Of a stretch of 64,000 nt of DNA, positions 46,936 through 55,061 are shown piece after piece; the first letter of the stretch is position 1; every line of letters starts with the position of its first letter. Source of the DNA: UBA1563 sp041671545 (GTDB taxonomy: Bacteria; Bacteroidota; Ignavibacteria; Ignavibacteriales; Ignavibacteriaceae); NCBI GenBank assembly GCA_041671545.1, contig JBAZBI010000004.1, positions 1 through 64,000 of the forward strand, written 5' to 3'. The translations under genes were made by a program, and so were the position numbers. The notes under the pieces are model-generated. The model saw nothing but the letters and a program-made list of their open reading frames with translations, did not search any database and was not told the DNA's origin.

Positions 46936-47631
46936 TTATGCTTGTGGCGGTTGTGGAGGCTCTACTTCAATACCATTCTTCTTATTAGCATGTTTTAACA
47001 TAGATGTATCATAATAATTACGTACATATTCGGTATTGTCTATGTTCTTTAATGTTAAGGTAAGTAGATTAACGTACATCTGCTTTGCCAATTGTTTACG
47101 AACGCTGTCAAGTACACTGCTTTTATCTTTTACATTTCCAACATTATCTATCTGAAGTTTGCGGGTATCCGCTAAACGTTGGGCATAGCTAGTCATTTTT
47201 GTTCCAATCTCTGTTCCCAATTCCGCTTGATGGTTAAGACATGCGTCTCTAAATCTTTCTACCAATACTTGGATATTCTTCTTTGGCGCTAAGGTATATT
47301 CCGCTCTACCATGAGGATAAAACTCTTGATATGTTGGCGATGTTGCCGGAAAAGCATCTGCTATTACACCTCCTTTACGCGAGATATAATTTTTTATCTC
47401 CTTCACTAACTCGTTTACCGATACTGTCTTTGCTTGTTTCCTCCCTTCATGGCTTGACATATCCGTTAACAATAATTTATAGCTCTCCAATATAGGTGTA
47501 GTAGCGGTAAGTAATTCCGCAGAGCCGTTAAATGATGCAAGTAACGCAATATGCCGTTCTGCAAAGGTATTAAAATTTGCATGGCTAAAGCGTAAACTAT
47601 CAAATGGGTTAGCTAAATGACCTCTGAACAT
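46936..47631 (-). CDS. Hypothetical protein with proline-rich end
   Basis: A 231-residue soluble protein that I do not recognise. It is mainly helical, basic in the middle, and ends in EVEPPQPPQA. There is no signal peptide or membrane helix. ATG 47631 has AAGGAG 5 bases upstream and is preferred over a GTG at 47637. It stands alone between T9SS genes and next to an AT-rich repeat tract. Confidence 0.62.
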   Translation of the reverse strand: MFRGHLANPFDSLRFSHANFNTFAERHIALLASFNGSAELLTATTPILESYKLLLTDMSSHEGRKQAKTVSVNELVKEIKNYISRKGGVIADAFPATSPTYQEFYPHGRAEYTLAPKKNIQVLVERFRDACLNHQAELGTEIGTKMTSYAQRLADTRKLQIDNVGNVKDKSSVLDSVRKQLAKQMYVNLLTLTLKNIDNTEYVRNYYDTSMLKHANKKNGIEVEPPQPPQA

Positions 47632-47679
47632 AAGCACTCCTTACTTTGTTTATATGAAATATATTTATTAGTAGTTATC

Positions 47680-48020
47680 ATTTTTATACAATGTTATACA
47701 AACTATTTTTAGAACCATTGTTATACCATACATTACAGTAAAAAATAATTTTCTATGCTATGTTATATTCTACAATACCACAAAAACGTATTTTTTAGAT
47801 ACTGTATTTAATTACAAGGGCATCATAAAATCTTTTTTCTACAATGTGTTTACTTGTATTGCCATCATAATATGTTTTTAACACTATGCGTATTGATACA
47901 TAACATATAAAAACATTTTATACTTATTCGCATTTTTTAACAGCGCTATCATAAATATTTTTTACTTGCCTACATTTTATGACAGTACTGTTATAAATAC
48001 TTTTTATCATCATGCATTAA
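47680..48020. repeat. Degenerate AT-rich tandem repeat, period about 40 bp
   Basis: Several diverged units of roughly 40-42 bp repeat the theme gc-x-atcataaatattttttac-xx-tac (for example at about 47820, 47861, 47902, 47940 and 47981). The core TATAAnTATTTTTT recurs each time. Conservation is loose, and the exact period needs computation. No gene is seen here. Confidence 0.45.
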
Positions 48021-48022
48021 CA

Positions 48023-48075
48023 AACCCCACCCTATCTCCCTCCTCTTTCTTAAAGGGGAGGGCTGGGGAGGGGTT
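48023..48075. repeat. GC-rich palindromic element, copy C (3' border of DUF559 gene)
   Basis: A 53-bp unit starts aaccccaccc and ends ggggaggggtt, with a cctctttcttaaaggggagg core. It overlaps the last 26 bases of the DUF559 gene. The gene's C-terminal residues (HEPLPSPPL) and stop codon are read from this element. Confidence 0.8.
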
Positions 48076-48448
48076 CATGTTTGCTTGTTGATAGCGCTTT
48101 TACTGCTGCTTCAATCTTCTTCAACGCCTTCTCCGGGTTCCCTTCGTATTCTTCATTTGTTATTCTACAAAATGTAATGCCGAATTTCTCTATATATTTC
48201 TGTCTTTTTATATCATACTCCCTATTCTCCGCTTTGGTATGCACGCCTCCATCAAGTTCAATAGCCAACTTAATCTCGGGCGAGTAGAAATCAATAACAA
48301 ACTTATCAATGGAGTATTGACGAAGTATTCTAACTCCTAGTTGCTTTCGTCTAAGATGCTGCCATAGCATATTTTCCAGATAAGTAGGATTATTACGAAG
48401 CAATCTTCGCTTGGGTTTTTCACTTTTTCTGTTGTAGTGCAAAGTCAT
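48050..48448 (-). CDS. DUF559 family PD-(D/E)XK endonuclease-like protein
   Basis: A 132-residue protein with the DUF559 domain, related to the Vsr very-short-patch repair endonuclease fold. The catalytic pattern is visible as IDFYSPEIKLAIELDGGVH (about 51-69), and the N-terminal RNNPTYLENMLWQHLR is typical. Nuclease activity is inferred from the family, not shown. The gene is bordered by GC-rich palindromes at 48023-48075, which supplies its 3' end, and 48458-48497, 10 bases before the ATG. This suggests the gene and palindromes form one mobile or self-spreading unit. Confidence 0.82.
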   Translation of the reverse strand: MTLHYNRKSEKPKRRLLRNNPTYLENMLWQHLRRKQLGVRILRQYSIDKFVIDFYSPEIKLAIELDGGVHTKAENREYDIKRQKYIEKFGITFCRITNEEYEGNPEKALKKIEAAVKALSTSKHEPLPSPPL

Positions 48449-48457
48449 AAAGCGTCG

Positions 48458-48497
48458 AACCCCTCCCTACCCTCCCCTTTTGTAAAGGGGAGGGAAA
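48458..48497. repeat. GC-rich palindromic element, copy D (5' border of DUF559 gene)
   Basis: aacccctccctaccctcccctttt-gt-aaaggggagggaaagg: the left end and core are complete, but the usual right end (ggggtt) is missing. It lies just upstream of the DUF559 start. Confidence 0.75.
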
Positions 48498-48576
48498 GGA
48501 TGTTTTTAAAGTTGTAAATAAATGCCCGGGACTTTCTCATCTTTCCATTATAATTCACCTCTATTATACGTTATCA

Positions 48577-48631
48577 AACCCAAATACTATCTCCCTCCCC
48601 TTTAATTAAAGGGGAGGGCCGGGGTGGGGTT
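48577..48631. repeat. GC-rich palindromic element, copy E
   Basis: A 55-bp unit: aacccaaatactatctccct, then cccctttaattaaaggggag, ending gccggggtggggtt. It ends 6 bases before the stop of the T9SS gene at 48637 and could terminate that transcript. Confidence 0.8.
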
Positions 48632-48636
48632 CAGAC

Positions 48637-51090
48637 TTACTTAAGTACTACCATCTTCTTCACCAGTATTACATCACCAGCTTGTAGCCTGTACAAATAT
48701 ACTCCATTTGCCAGGTGTGAAGCGTTATAATCTACAGTATAGACTCCCAGCTCTTTCTTCTCATTAACAAGTACAGCAACTTCCTTCCCAAGCATGTTAA
48801 ACACCTTAAGACTAACCAATTGATTGGTCACAATAGCGTATTCAATAGTTGTTGTAGGATTAAAGGGATTCGGATAGTTCTGGGCTAACCGGTATGTAGT
48901 TGGAGTACCGACTTCAACTTTCACTACTTCACTATACGAGTATTTCCCACCGTTATCTATTTGCTTTAACCGATAGAGATAATTGCCTGCTGGTAATGAC
49001 TTATCTACAAAGCTATATTGTTGTGGAGAATTACTATTCCCCGCGCCGCTTACAAAACCAACTACAGTAGAACCCCCCTGTTTCCCCCCTTTATCAAAGG
49101 GGAGACTAAGGGAGGTTCTCTCTATTTCAAAGCCATAGTTATCAACCTCAGTTGCTGTCTTCCACGCCAGAGTAACAACATTACCATGTACTGATGCAGT
49201 GAAGGAGGTAAGTTCGACGGGGAGAGGGTTAGACCCACCTGTTATATTACCAAGAGTAAAATCGGCACCAATAATATTATTAAAAGTACCAGTAACAGTT
49301 CCGGAAGTAGCATTCCCAGTCGTACTTCCCGACCTACTATTTGCAGCCCATATTGCACTGTTGACTCCGTAGACCGCTGTAATATATGATAGATCAGATA
49401 CTCCGTCGTCCGTACTCCATGGAATAGTAACTGTAACATTTGAATTTGTGGAGTTTGTAACTGAGTAATATCGAACGGTTGAAATTTTATCAACTCCAAT
49501 TCCACTGAATGATCCTGATGGGGCAGTATTAAACATTTCCGCTGTAACGTTTTGCCCTACTGAAAAATTCATGGTCAATGGTCTATAAGCCGTTCCACTG
49601 CCAATAGGGAAAAGACTTGCATTACCTGAAGTAAGAGTCATAATCAGTGGACCATCAACATAGCTGGTTGCACTTAAAACATTAATTGTTGCACCCGACC
49701 CGGTAGTAAAATTATGAATAGTTGATGCATCAGCACGAGTCTTGAGGACACCATTCTGCAAATTTAATATGCCGGTAGAGATTGTACGATCAACATTCAT
49801 CGATACACCTTGAGCGTTGTCAATAGTTAATGTACCGGTAAGATTATCAGGGAAAAGGTTGCTTACAGATTGTGCAACTGAACCATTGAAAATATAGGTA
49901 GCACTTGCAGGGAATGTATTTGCACCAATAGTTGCAATATTCCCAAAGATGCCATTAGCATGCCCACACTTTAAAGTCGCGGTATTACCAAGAACAAATG
50001 AACCACCGCCAGCGATTGTATTTGTTCCACATTCAAGTGTTCCATCAACAGTGAATGATGAGCCCGTATTAACAGAAATATTTGCACCTAAAGTAACTGT
50101 CTTTCCGTTGGAAATTGTGATTGACTGTACTGTTGGTGTAGAACTATTTGCTGGTGTAAAACTAACAGGAGCGGCACCACCAGAAAAAGTTAAGCTATTT
50201 GTCCCCGTGCTAAGACTAACTAATGAAGTGATATCCCCTCCAATGGTAAAATTCGCAGTACCACCGCTACTATTCCCTTTAAGTGTACCAGCACCTGTAA
50301 TATTGCCGATAATATTTATTGTAGCCGTTCCAGTTGTACTAGTGCCTTGTAAAAAGGCGGCATTACTAATCGAAACATTTCCTCCAACTGATAATGAATA
50401 AGTACCGTTTGTGGTAACATTAAAAGTTCCACTGGTGATTTCTAAGTCACCATTAATTGTTAAACTTTTGTTTACAGTATTTGTACCTATATGGTTAATA
50501 ATATACTTACCATATGTTGGCGTAGCATCAAACGAAGTGGCAGTGCCATAGAGGTTCTCAAAAGCAGAGGTAGTAGCGAAATCGTAGTTGGAAGAAGTTG
50601 TGCTGATCCCAGTTCTCTGTGGTATACTGATGCTACTATTGTGAATATACTTACCCATTCCAGACATCTTGAATACATCGCTATTATTGTTTAAAAGTAT
50701 TCCTCTTGTTGTACCACTAGATTGATTTTCTATGATCCCACCATCATGTATATACAATGCAGTTGAACCACCGCCTGAAACAGTTAAAACATTATTGGTT
50801 GATCCCGAAATGATTAGTGTAATTGTATTCACATTCCCCGAATAGCCTATTTGAATAGATCTGACCGTTTGAGCTGAAACAGCAGCAAGAGTTACAGTAT
50901 AACTTCCTGCAATATTTATGTTGTCCAAAATAACATCATCCGAAGCGGTTGGGAGTGCATCACCACTCCAGTTAAGAACATCAGTCCAGTTTGATGTACC
51001 TGCTCCCCCATCCCATCTAATTTGTCCTTGCCCAATCTGGGTAAAGCAAATAAGCACCAAGCACGTTAAAAGAAATGATCGTTTATTCAT
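48637..51090 (-). CDS. T9SS-secreted beta-helix/adhesin-like protein
   Basis: An 817-residue exported protein. Signal peptide 1-22 (FTQIGQGQ). The opening WDGGAGTSNWTDVLNWSGDALPTASDDVIL is a motif common at the start of large secreted beta-helix proteins. The middle (about 60-600) is Gly/Ser/Thr/Asn-rich with short repeated strands. The fibronectin-like spacer contains an in-frame palindromic element (49071-49117). The C-terminal T9SS sorting domain reads NYPNPFNPTTTI. ATG 51090 has GAGGAG upstream; the longer frame from 51213 lacks a signal at its start. Likely a surface adhesin. Confidence 0.83.
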   Translation of the reverse strand: MNKRSFLLTCLVLICFTQIGQGQIRWDGGAGTSNWTDVLNWSGDALPTASDDVILDNINIAGSYTVTLAAVSAQTVRSIQIGYSGNVNTITLIISGSTNNVLTVSGGGSTALYIHDGGIIENQSSGTTRGILLNNNSDVFKMSGMGKYIHNSSISIPQRTGISTTSSNYDFATTSAFENLYGTATSFDATPTYGKYIINHIGTNTVNKSLTINGDLEITSGTFNVTTNGTYSLSVGGNVSISNAAFLQGTSTTGTATINIIGNITGAGTLKGNSSGGTANFTIGGDITSLVSLSTGTNSLTFSGGAAPVSFTPANSSTPTVQSITISNGKTVTLGANISVNTGSSFTVDGTLECGTNTIAGGGSFVLGNTATLKCGHANGIFGNIATIGANTFPASATYIFNGSVAQSVSNLFPDNLTGTLTIDNAQGVSMNVDRTISTGILNLQNGVLKTRADASTIHNFTTGSGATINVLSATSYVDGPLIMTLTSGNASLFPIGSGTAYRPLTMNFSVGQNVTAEMFNTAPSGSFSGIGVDKISTVRYYSVTNSTNSNVTVTIPWSTDDGVSDLSYITAVYGVNSAIWAANSRSGSTTGNATSGTVTGTFNNIIGADFTLGNITGGSNPLPVELTSFTASVHGNVVTLAWKTATEVDNYGFEIERTSLSLPFDKGGKQGGSTVVGFVSGAGNSNSPQQYSFVDKSLPAGNYLYRLKQIDNGGKYSYSEVVKVEVGTPTTYRLAQNYPNPFNPTTTIEYAIVTNQLVSLKVFNMLGKEVAVLVNEKKELGVYTVDYNASHLANGVYLYRLQAGDVILVKKMVVLK
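49071..49117. repeat. GC-rich palindromic element inside a T9SS gene, copy F
   Basis: A 47-bp unit begins aacccccctg and ends gggaggtt, with a cccccctttatcaaagggg core. It is translated in frame as SLSLPFDKGGKQGG, just after the FEIERT strand, the same place as copy A in the endonuclease protein. The paralogue at 44263-46704 has a different, non-palindromic loop there. Confidence 0.75.
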
Positions 51091-51540
51091 GATTAGCTCC
51101 TCATGTGAATAAATAAAAAAATATCTTTCGTACAATCTTGCAGTTCTTCTGCAAACTTTTAGTGCGGCTTGCTCAACGGTACAGCGCCTGTATAAAAAGG
51201 CACTAGAAAACAACGGACATTGGACAATGTTAATTAATTAACGGGGAAATATCAGAGAGTAGTTAGTACATTGCCCCCAAGACTTACAGCGTAATAGTGT
51301 AAAGGTTAGTTATCGGATTCATGGTGATCTAAGCCTCCATTGTTGTTTTTAGAGTAAGCAACTTAATTCCTCTTATTAAATTTTTCTTCTATGTCAATCA
51401 ATTAGATGTAGTGTTTTACTACATTGTAAAAATAAATCATCCCGATGGAAATGTCAAGTAAATTGTAAAAAATATTGTTCAGTGTAGATCAATTCGTTTA
51501 ATACCGTCAATGCCACCCACCACAAACTATCCGCCACCAC
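51091..51540. other. Intergenic stretch with one palindrome
   Basis: No gene supported. A perfect inverted repeat atgtagt-gtttt-actacat lies at 51406-51424 and could be an operator for a minus-strand promoter serving the T9SS gene, although it is 316 bases from its ATG. The rest is AT-rich. Confidence 0.4.
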
Positions 51541-51567
51541 TAAAAGTTAAAATCCTCCGGTTAGTTA
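51541..51567 (-). pseudogene. 3' remnant of the 365-residue family gene
   Basis: taaaagttaaaatcctccgg followed by ttagtta equals the conserved 3' end of the three tandem genes at 52576, 53854 and 55062, and encodes the terminal EDFNF and stop. Upstream homology breaks off within about 27 bases, so it is a leftover of a fourth copy or of a recombination event. Confidence 0.6.
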
Positions 51568-51580
51568 TTTATTACGCTTC

Positions 51581-51620
51581 CAGTACAACGCAGTACAATG
51601 CATTACAACGCAGTACAACA
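51581..51620. repeat. Decamer tandem repeat, four copies
   Basis: Units cagtacaacg, cagtacaatg, cattacaacg and cagtacaaca are contiguous with a 10-bp period, close to one helical turn. It lies just 3' of the DUF4926 gene stop. Confidence 0.8.
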
Positions 51621-51625
51621 TAGTT

Positions 51626-51898
51626 CTATAAATAATTCTCCGGTGGCTCGGCGACCTTACTGATATTCAAAGACCGGATATTAAAAATTTCGTTATCCCG
51701 TAACAACTCAATTTGTGATTCGGTTACCGTGGGGATTGCAATAGTGTCTCCAAGGGCGTTAAATACTTCGAGTGTAAAACCCACTTGTCCATTTATTTCA
51801 GGATGTTCTTCTATAATAACGGCAATATCTCCCTTTTTAAGACCGTATTTTTCTAAGTCTTCCTTCAAGGCTATTTTGGTAAAAAGTTCGTATTTCAT
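51626..51898 (-). CDS. DUF4926 domain protein
   Basis: A 90-residue protein with the small beta-rich DUF4926 domain (LKKGDIAVIIEEHPEINGQVGFTLEVFNALGDTIAIPTV). Such proteins are often encoded next to toxin-antitoxin-like genes and their function is unknown. It lies about 140 bases downstream of the HicBA remnant on the same strand. Probably cytoplasmic. Confidence 0.75.
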   Translation of the reverse strand: MKYELFTKIALKEDLEKYGLKKGDIAVIIEEHPEINGQVGFTLEVFNALGDTIAIPTVTESQIELLRDNEIFNIRSLNISKVAEPPENYL

Positions 51899-52038
51899 TT
51901 TGTATACTTTGTTTTGAAATTAAGCTAACTAATTTTTCAATAAATAATGTCAGAGCAGCCAACCAATTACAACTTTCAACATCATACGATCTTCCATAAC
52001 CTTCGCATATTCTTTAACCTTCCGATCCTCGAATCGAT

Positions 52039-52266
52039 TTATAAATACTTTTCAAATTCTTGTAAAGAAATATTTGCTTGCTTAAGTACTCCTTTCAAAG
52101 TACCAAAAGCTAAATGAGAATGGTTAGGCATAACACATCCAATTGTTCCAGAATTAGTTTGCTTTTTTAGAATGATGTGACTTCCTTTTTGCCGTACAAC
52201 AACAAACTTCATTTTTTCCAACACTGCAATTACTTGCTACCCAGATAAATTAAAAGCATTAGGCAT
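52039..52266 (-). pseudogene. hicA: hicA toxin gene interrupted by a nonsense codon
   Basis: Full translation from the ATG at 52266 reads MPNAFNLSG, then TAG at codon 10 (52237-52239), then QVIAVLEKMKFVVVRQKGSH and onward. HicA mRNA interferases normally read LSGKEV or similar here, so one base change creates the stop. The dsRNA-binding-like core and catalytic His (GSH) are retained. A 61-residue product from the GTG at 52224 would lack the first helix. The ATG overlaps the hicB stop, the expected operon arrangement. Probably inactive; reinitiation cannot be excluded. Confidence 0.8.
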
Positions 52267-52468
52267 AAACAGCTTCAAATGTTGTCATTATCGGCTTGCC
52301 GATAGCTGTCATCATCGGAAATTCTTCAAGATAGAGTTCGGTTGCCTCTTTAAGATTAGCAAGCGATTCGTCTAAAGAACTACCCTGACTAACTGTTCCA
52401 ATTTCCGGACACTCAGCTACATAAAGTTCATTTTCTTTATGTATGATTGCCGTAAATATATTTTTCAT
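52259..52468 (-). CDS. hicB: HicB-family antitoxin
   Basis: A 69-residue HicB with the partial RNase-H-like domain (FTAIIHKENELYVAECPEIGTVSQGSSLDESLANLKEATELYLEE). It lacks a C-terminal DNA-binding domain, as in the short HicB class. It normally neutralises the HicA mRNA interferase by direct binding. Its stop overlaps the hicA start codon. With hicA apparently broken, hicB is likely a relic or is kept against other toxins. Confidence 0.87.
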   Translation of the reverse strand: MKNIFTAIIHKENELYVAECPEIGTVSQGSSLDESLANLKEATELYLEEFPMMTAIGKPIMTTFEAVYA

Positions 52469-52575
52469 AATAATTATTCCAATTAATTTATTTGAAGATG
52501 TCTTTTATCTTTAAACAAACATAATCTTTTCATTTAATATAGTCAATGCAACCAATCATCAACAACCTGCAACAA

Positions 52576-53682
52576 CTAAAAGTTAAAATCCTCAGGTTCG
52601 TTGTTAAGTTTACGCCCTTCGAGGATAGTTTTTTTATAGAAAGCCGCTAATTCCTTTTTAGACTCAATAGCATCGGTTGAATTGTGGAATTCAAACGCAA
52701 TACCGAGATTCAACCTGCGGAGATAACTTTTATAAGTGTGTTCAAGCGCAGCGTAGATCTTTCTTTTAACGTACTGGTTTGCCGTTCTGATAACCGCGGT
52801 TCTCCAATCATCATTAGGAGAAATAATCTCAATACGCTCGTCAGCTTTTTTCAGAGTGTCTAAAGCGGCTTCAAGCTCATCATCATTATCCAAATCAAGG
52901 TAATACTTCAAGGCTTTTGCGTACTCTATAACTTTACGTTCTTCAAATTGCTCAATAAAATTAAGTTGAGCTTCATCGGTATAATAATGAAAATAGGGAC
53001 GTTTATCATATTCAGGTTGCGGTTTATTTCTCTGTTCAATCACTTCCGGGCGGTTAAAATATAAGGTGCGATAGAAGTCTTCCTTTTGCCCTCTTATATC
53101 CTCTAAAATTGAGCATGGATTATATCCGGTTCTGTTGAAGTAAAACAAATACCATTCGGGCACATCAAGAGTTGAGTCGTCATCATCCTCATCAATAAAA
53201 GAGTCATGGATTTCGCCATAATTCTGCCATGAATGAATTGACCATCGATAAGGGTCGGGATCCGTATCGGCTTCATCTGTAAGCATATATTCTCGATACA
53301 AATTATATTCTTCTTCAGAAATGGGAGAGAGGAAAGGACAATTTTCGATAGCTTTTTCCCAATAGACAAAATCCATAGCAATTTCTATTTGGGGAATCTT
53401 TATTTGTTCTGAGCGCCATAAACATTGAGTGTTGAATAGCTTTACTTGTTGTATCTCCCACAGTTTTTGTTCGGCAATTGAATTGTACCGTAGAATTCTA
53501 TGCTGTTCATCCCGCATATACCTTTCACCGTAAGTTAACCACCTTACTTTTTTCTTTTTATAGTCATTGATAAACAGATCAACACTGCTTTTACTATACT
53601 GATTGAAAAAAGATGTGTACTTTGGATTAGTACGAAGATCATTCTCAATCTCTTTTTCAAGTTCAGCCTCGTTTATTTCCAT
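52576..53682 (-). CDS. Hypothetical protein, tandem family copy 1
   Basis: A 368-residue soluble, acidic protein rich in Trp and Tyr, of a family that I do not recognise. It shares with the next two genes the start MEINEAELEKEIENDLRTNPKY (as in copy 3), a WEIQQVKLF/LQCLWR segment near residue 80, a YWEKAIENCPF segment near 125, and the end GRKLNNEPEDFNF. The helical C-terminal half has a conserved LRRLNLGIAFEFH pattern. No signal peptide, membrane helix or catalytic signature is evident. The upstream 80 bases match those of copy 3. Confidence 0.75.
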   Translation of the reverse strand: MEINEAELEKEIENDLRTNPKYTSFFNQYSKSSVDLFINDYKKKKVRWLTYGERYMRDEQHRILRYNSIAEQKLWEIQQVKLFNTQCLWRSEQIKIPQIEIAMDFVYWEKAIENCPFLSPISEEEYNLYREYMLTDEADTDPDPYRWSIHSWQNYGEIHDSFIDEDDDDSTLDVPEWYLFYFNRTGYNPCSILEDIRGQKEDFYRTLYFNRPEVIEQRNKPQPEYDKRPYFHYYTDEAQLNFIEQFEERKVIEYAKALKYYLDLDNDDELEAALDTLKKADERIEIISPNDDWRTAVIRTANQYVKRKIYAALEHTYKSYLRRLNLGIAFEFHNSTDAIESKKELAAFYKKTILEGRKLNNEPEDFNF

Positions 53683-53800
53683 AACGTAACCCTAATTAGT
53701 TAATGGTTAAAATCTCTTAATTGAAAATAAAAATAAAATGGTAAAATGCAAAGGGAGAAGTAATGGGAGTGATCAGTCGGCAGTTGGCAGTTGGCAATAT
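53683..53800. repeat. Duplicated upstream region with cagttggca repeat
   Basis: Bases 53683-53770 (gttaatggttaaaatctctt, then aaaataaaatggtaaaatgc) are nearly the same as 56160-56248 upstream of copy 3. A short run of cagtcggcagttggcagttggc follows (53773-53797). The 5' parts of copies 1 and 3 are therefore a recent duplication or conversion tract. Confidence 0.75.
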
Positions 53801-53853
53801 AAAGGAAAGGGGGTTACTATTAAGGCTGCTAACAACCAATAACAAACCATTAA

Positions 53854-54954
53854 CTAAAAGTTAAAATCCTCCGGCTCGTTATTAAGTTTTCTTCCGGTAA
53901 GTATGCATTCCTGATAGAACCCGGACTCTTCTTTGGCAAAGTCAATATTGGATTCAGACTGATGAAACTTGAAGGCGATACCGAGTTTTAACCGATGGAG
54001 ATAGTTTTTATAGACGTGTTCAAGCGCAGTATGAACTTTCTTTTTAATATAACTATTAGCAGTTTTGATGATTGCGGTTCTCCAATCGTCGTCAAATGAT
54101 GCAACAGCCACTTTCTCGCCTGCATGTTTTAATATTTCTAAAGCTTCATCTAATTCCCAATCACTTTTGAGTTTAAGGTTATCTTCAATTGCTATAGCGT
54201 ATTGAATTACCTTCTGTTTTTCAAATTTGTTCATAAAATCCTCGAGATTTTTAAGTCCGTAATATGAAAAAATAGGACGTTCATCTCTCTGAATTTGCGG
54301 TTGACAGCTTACTACCTTCTCCTTCGGTTGGTCGTAGTAGAGATTCTTATAAAACTCCTCCTTGTCCCCTCTAATATTCGGAAGGAATGAATATGGATTA
54401 CGACCAAGATGTTTATAGTAAAACAAATACCAACTGGGGAAGTTAATTCTGGAAGCATCATGGTTTTCGTAAGAATCTTTTATTTCATCATAGTTCTGCC
54501 ATGAACGAATCAATCCGTTGCAAGGTTCCAAACTCAAGTCCGCGTCTTCGGTAAGTAAATATTCACGGTACAGGTTAAATTCATCTTCAGAGATTGGTGG
54601 AAGAAAGGGGCAATTCTCAATCAAATTATCCCAATATTCAAAGTCACAACTTATTTTTATTTCAGGAATAGTGATCTGTTCTGCACGCCATAAACATTGA
54701 AGATTAAATAATTTTACATGTTGAATTTCCCAAAGTTTATGCTCTGCAATTTCATTGAATTTCAGGATTCTATCTCGTTCGTACTGAAGGTACCTTTCAC
54801 CGCGAGTTACCCAACCGGCTTTCATGTGTTTGTAAGTACCAATGAAAAAATCAATACTACATTTGCTGTACTGTTCAAAGAAAGATTTATACTTCGGATT
54901 CGTGCGGAGTTCAATTTCAATTTCATCCGCCATAGCTTTTTCTTTTTCGAACAT
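53854..54954 (-). CDS. Hypothetical protein, tandem family copy 2
   Basis: A 366-residue paralogue of the flanking genes, with its own N-terminus (MFEKEKAMADEIEIELRTNPKY) and its own upstream region containing GGGAGG 6 bases before the ATG. It keeps the LQCLWRAEQI, ENCPFLPPIS and GRKLNNEPEDFNF blocks. It is the most distinct of the three at the 5' end, which suggests it is the older copy. Function unknown; presumed cytoplasmic. Confidence 0.75.
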   Translation of the reverse strand: MFEKEKAMADEIEIELRTNPKYKSFFEQYSKCSIDFFIGTYKHMKAGWVTRGERYLQYERDRILKFNEIAEHKLWEIQHVKLFNLQCLWRAEQITIPEIKISCDFEYWDNLIENCPFLPPISEDEFNLYREYLLTEDADLSLEPCNGLIRSWQNYDEIKDSYENHDASRINFPSWYLFYYKHLGRNPYSFLPNIRGDKEEFYKNLYYDQPKEKVVSCQPQIQRDERPIFSYYGLKNLEDFMNKFEKQKVIQYAIAIEDNLKLKSDWELDEALEILKHAGEKVAVASFDDDWRTAIIKTANSYIKKKVHTALEHVYKNYLHRLKLGIAFKFHQSESNIDFAKEESGFYQECILTGRKLNNEPEDFNF

Positions 54955-55061
54955 TAATAACCTCCCGGTAAAATAATGAGTGTAGTTATGTGTCTCACAT
55001 AAACTAGAAGTAAGTTTGCAGTTCGATGCAGTGTGTTTGAAAGTTGATTACTCATAACTGC

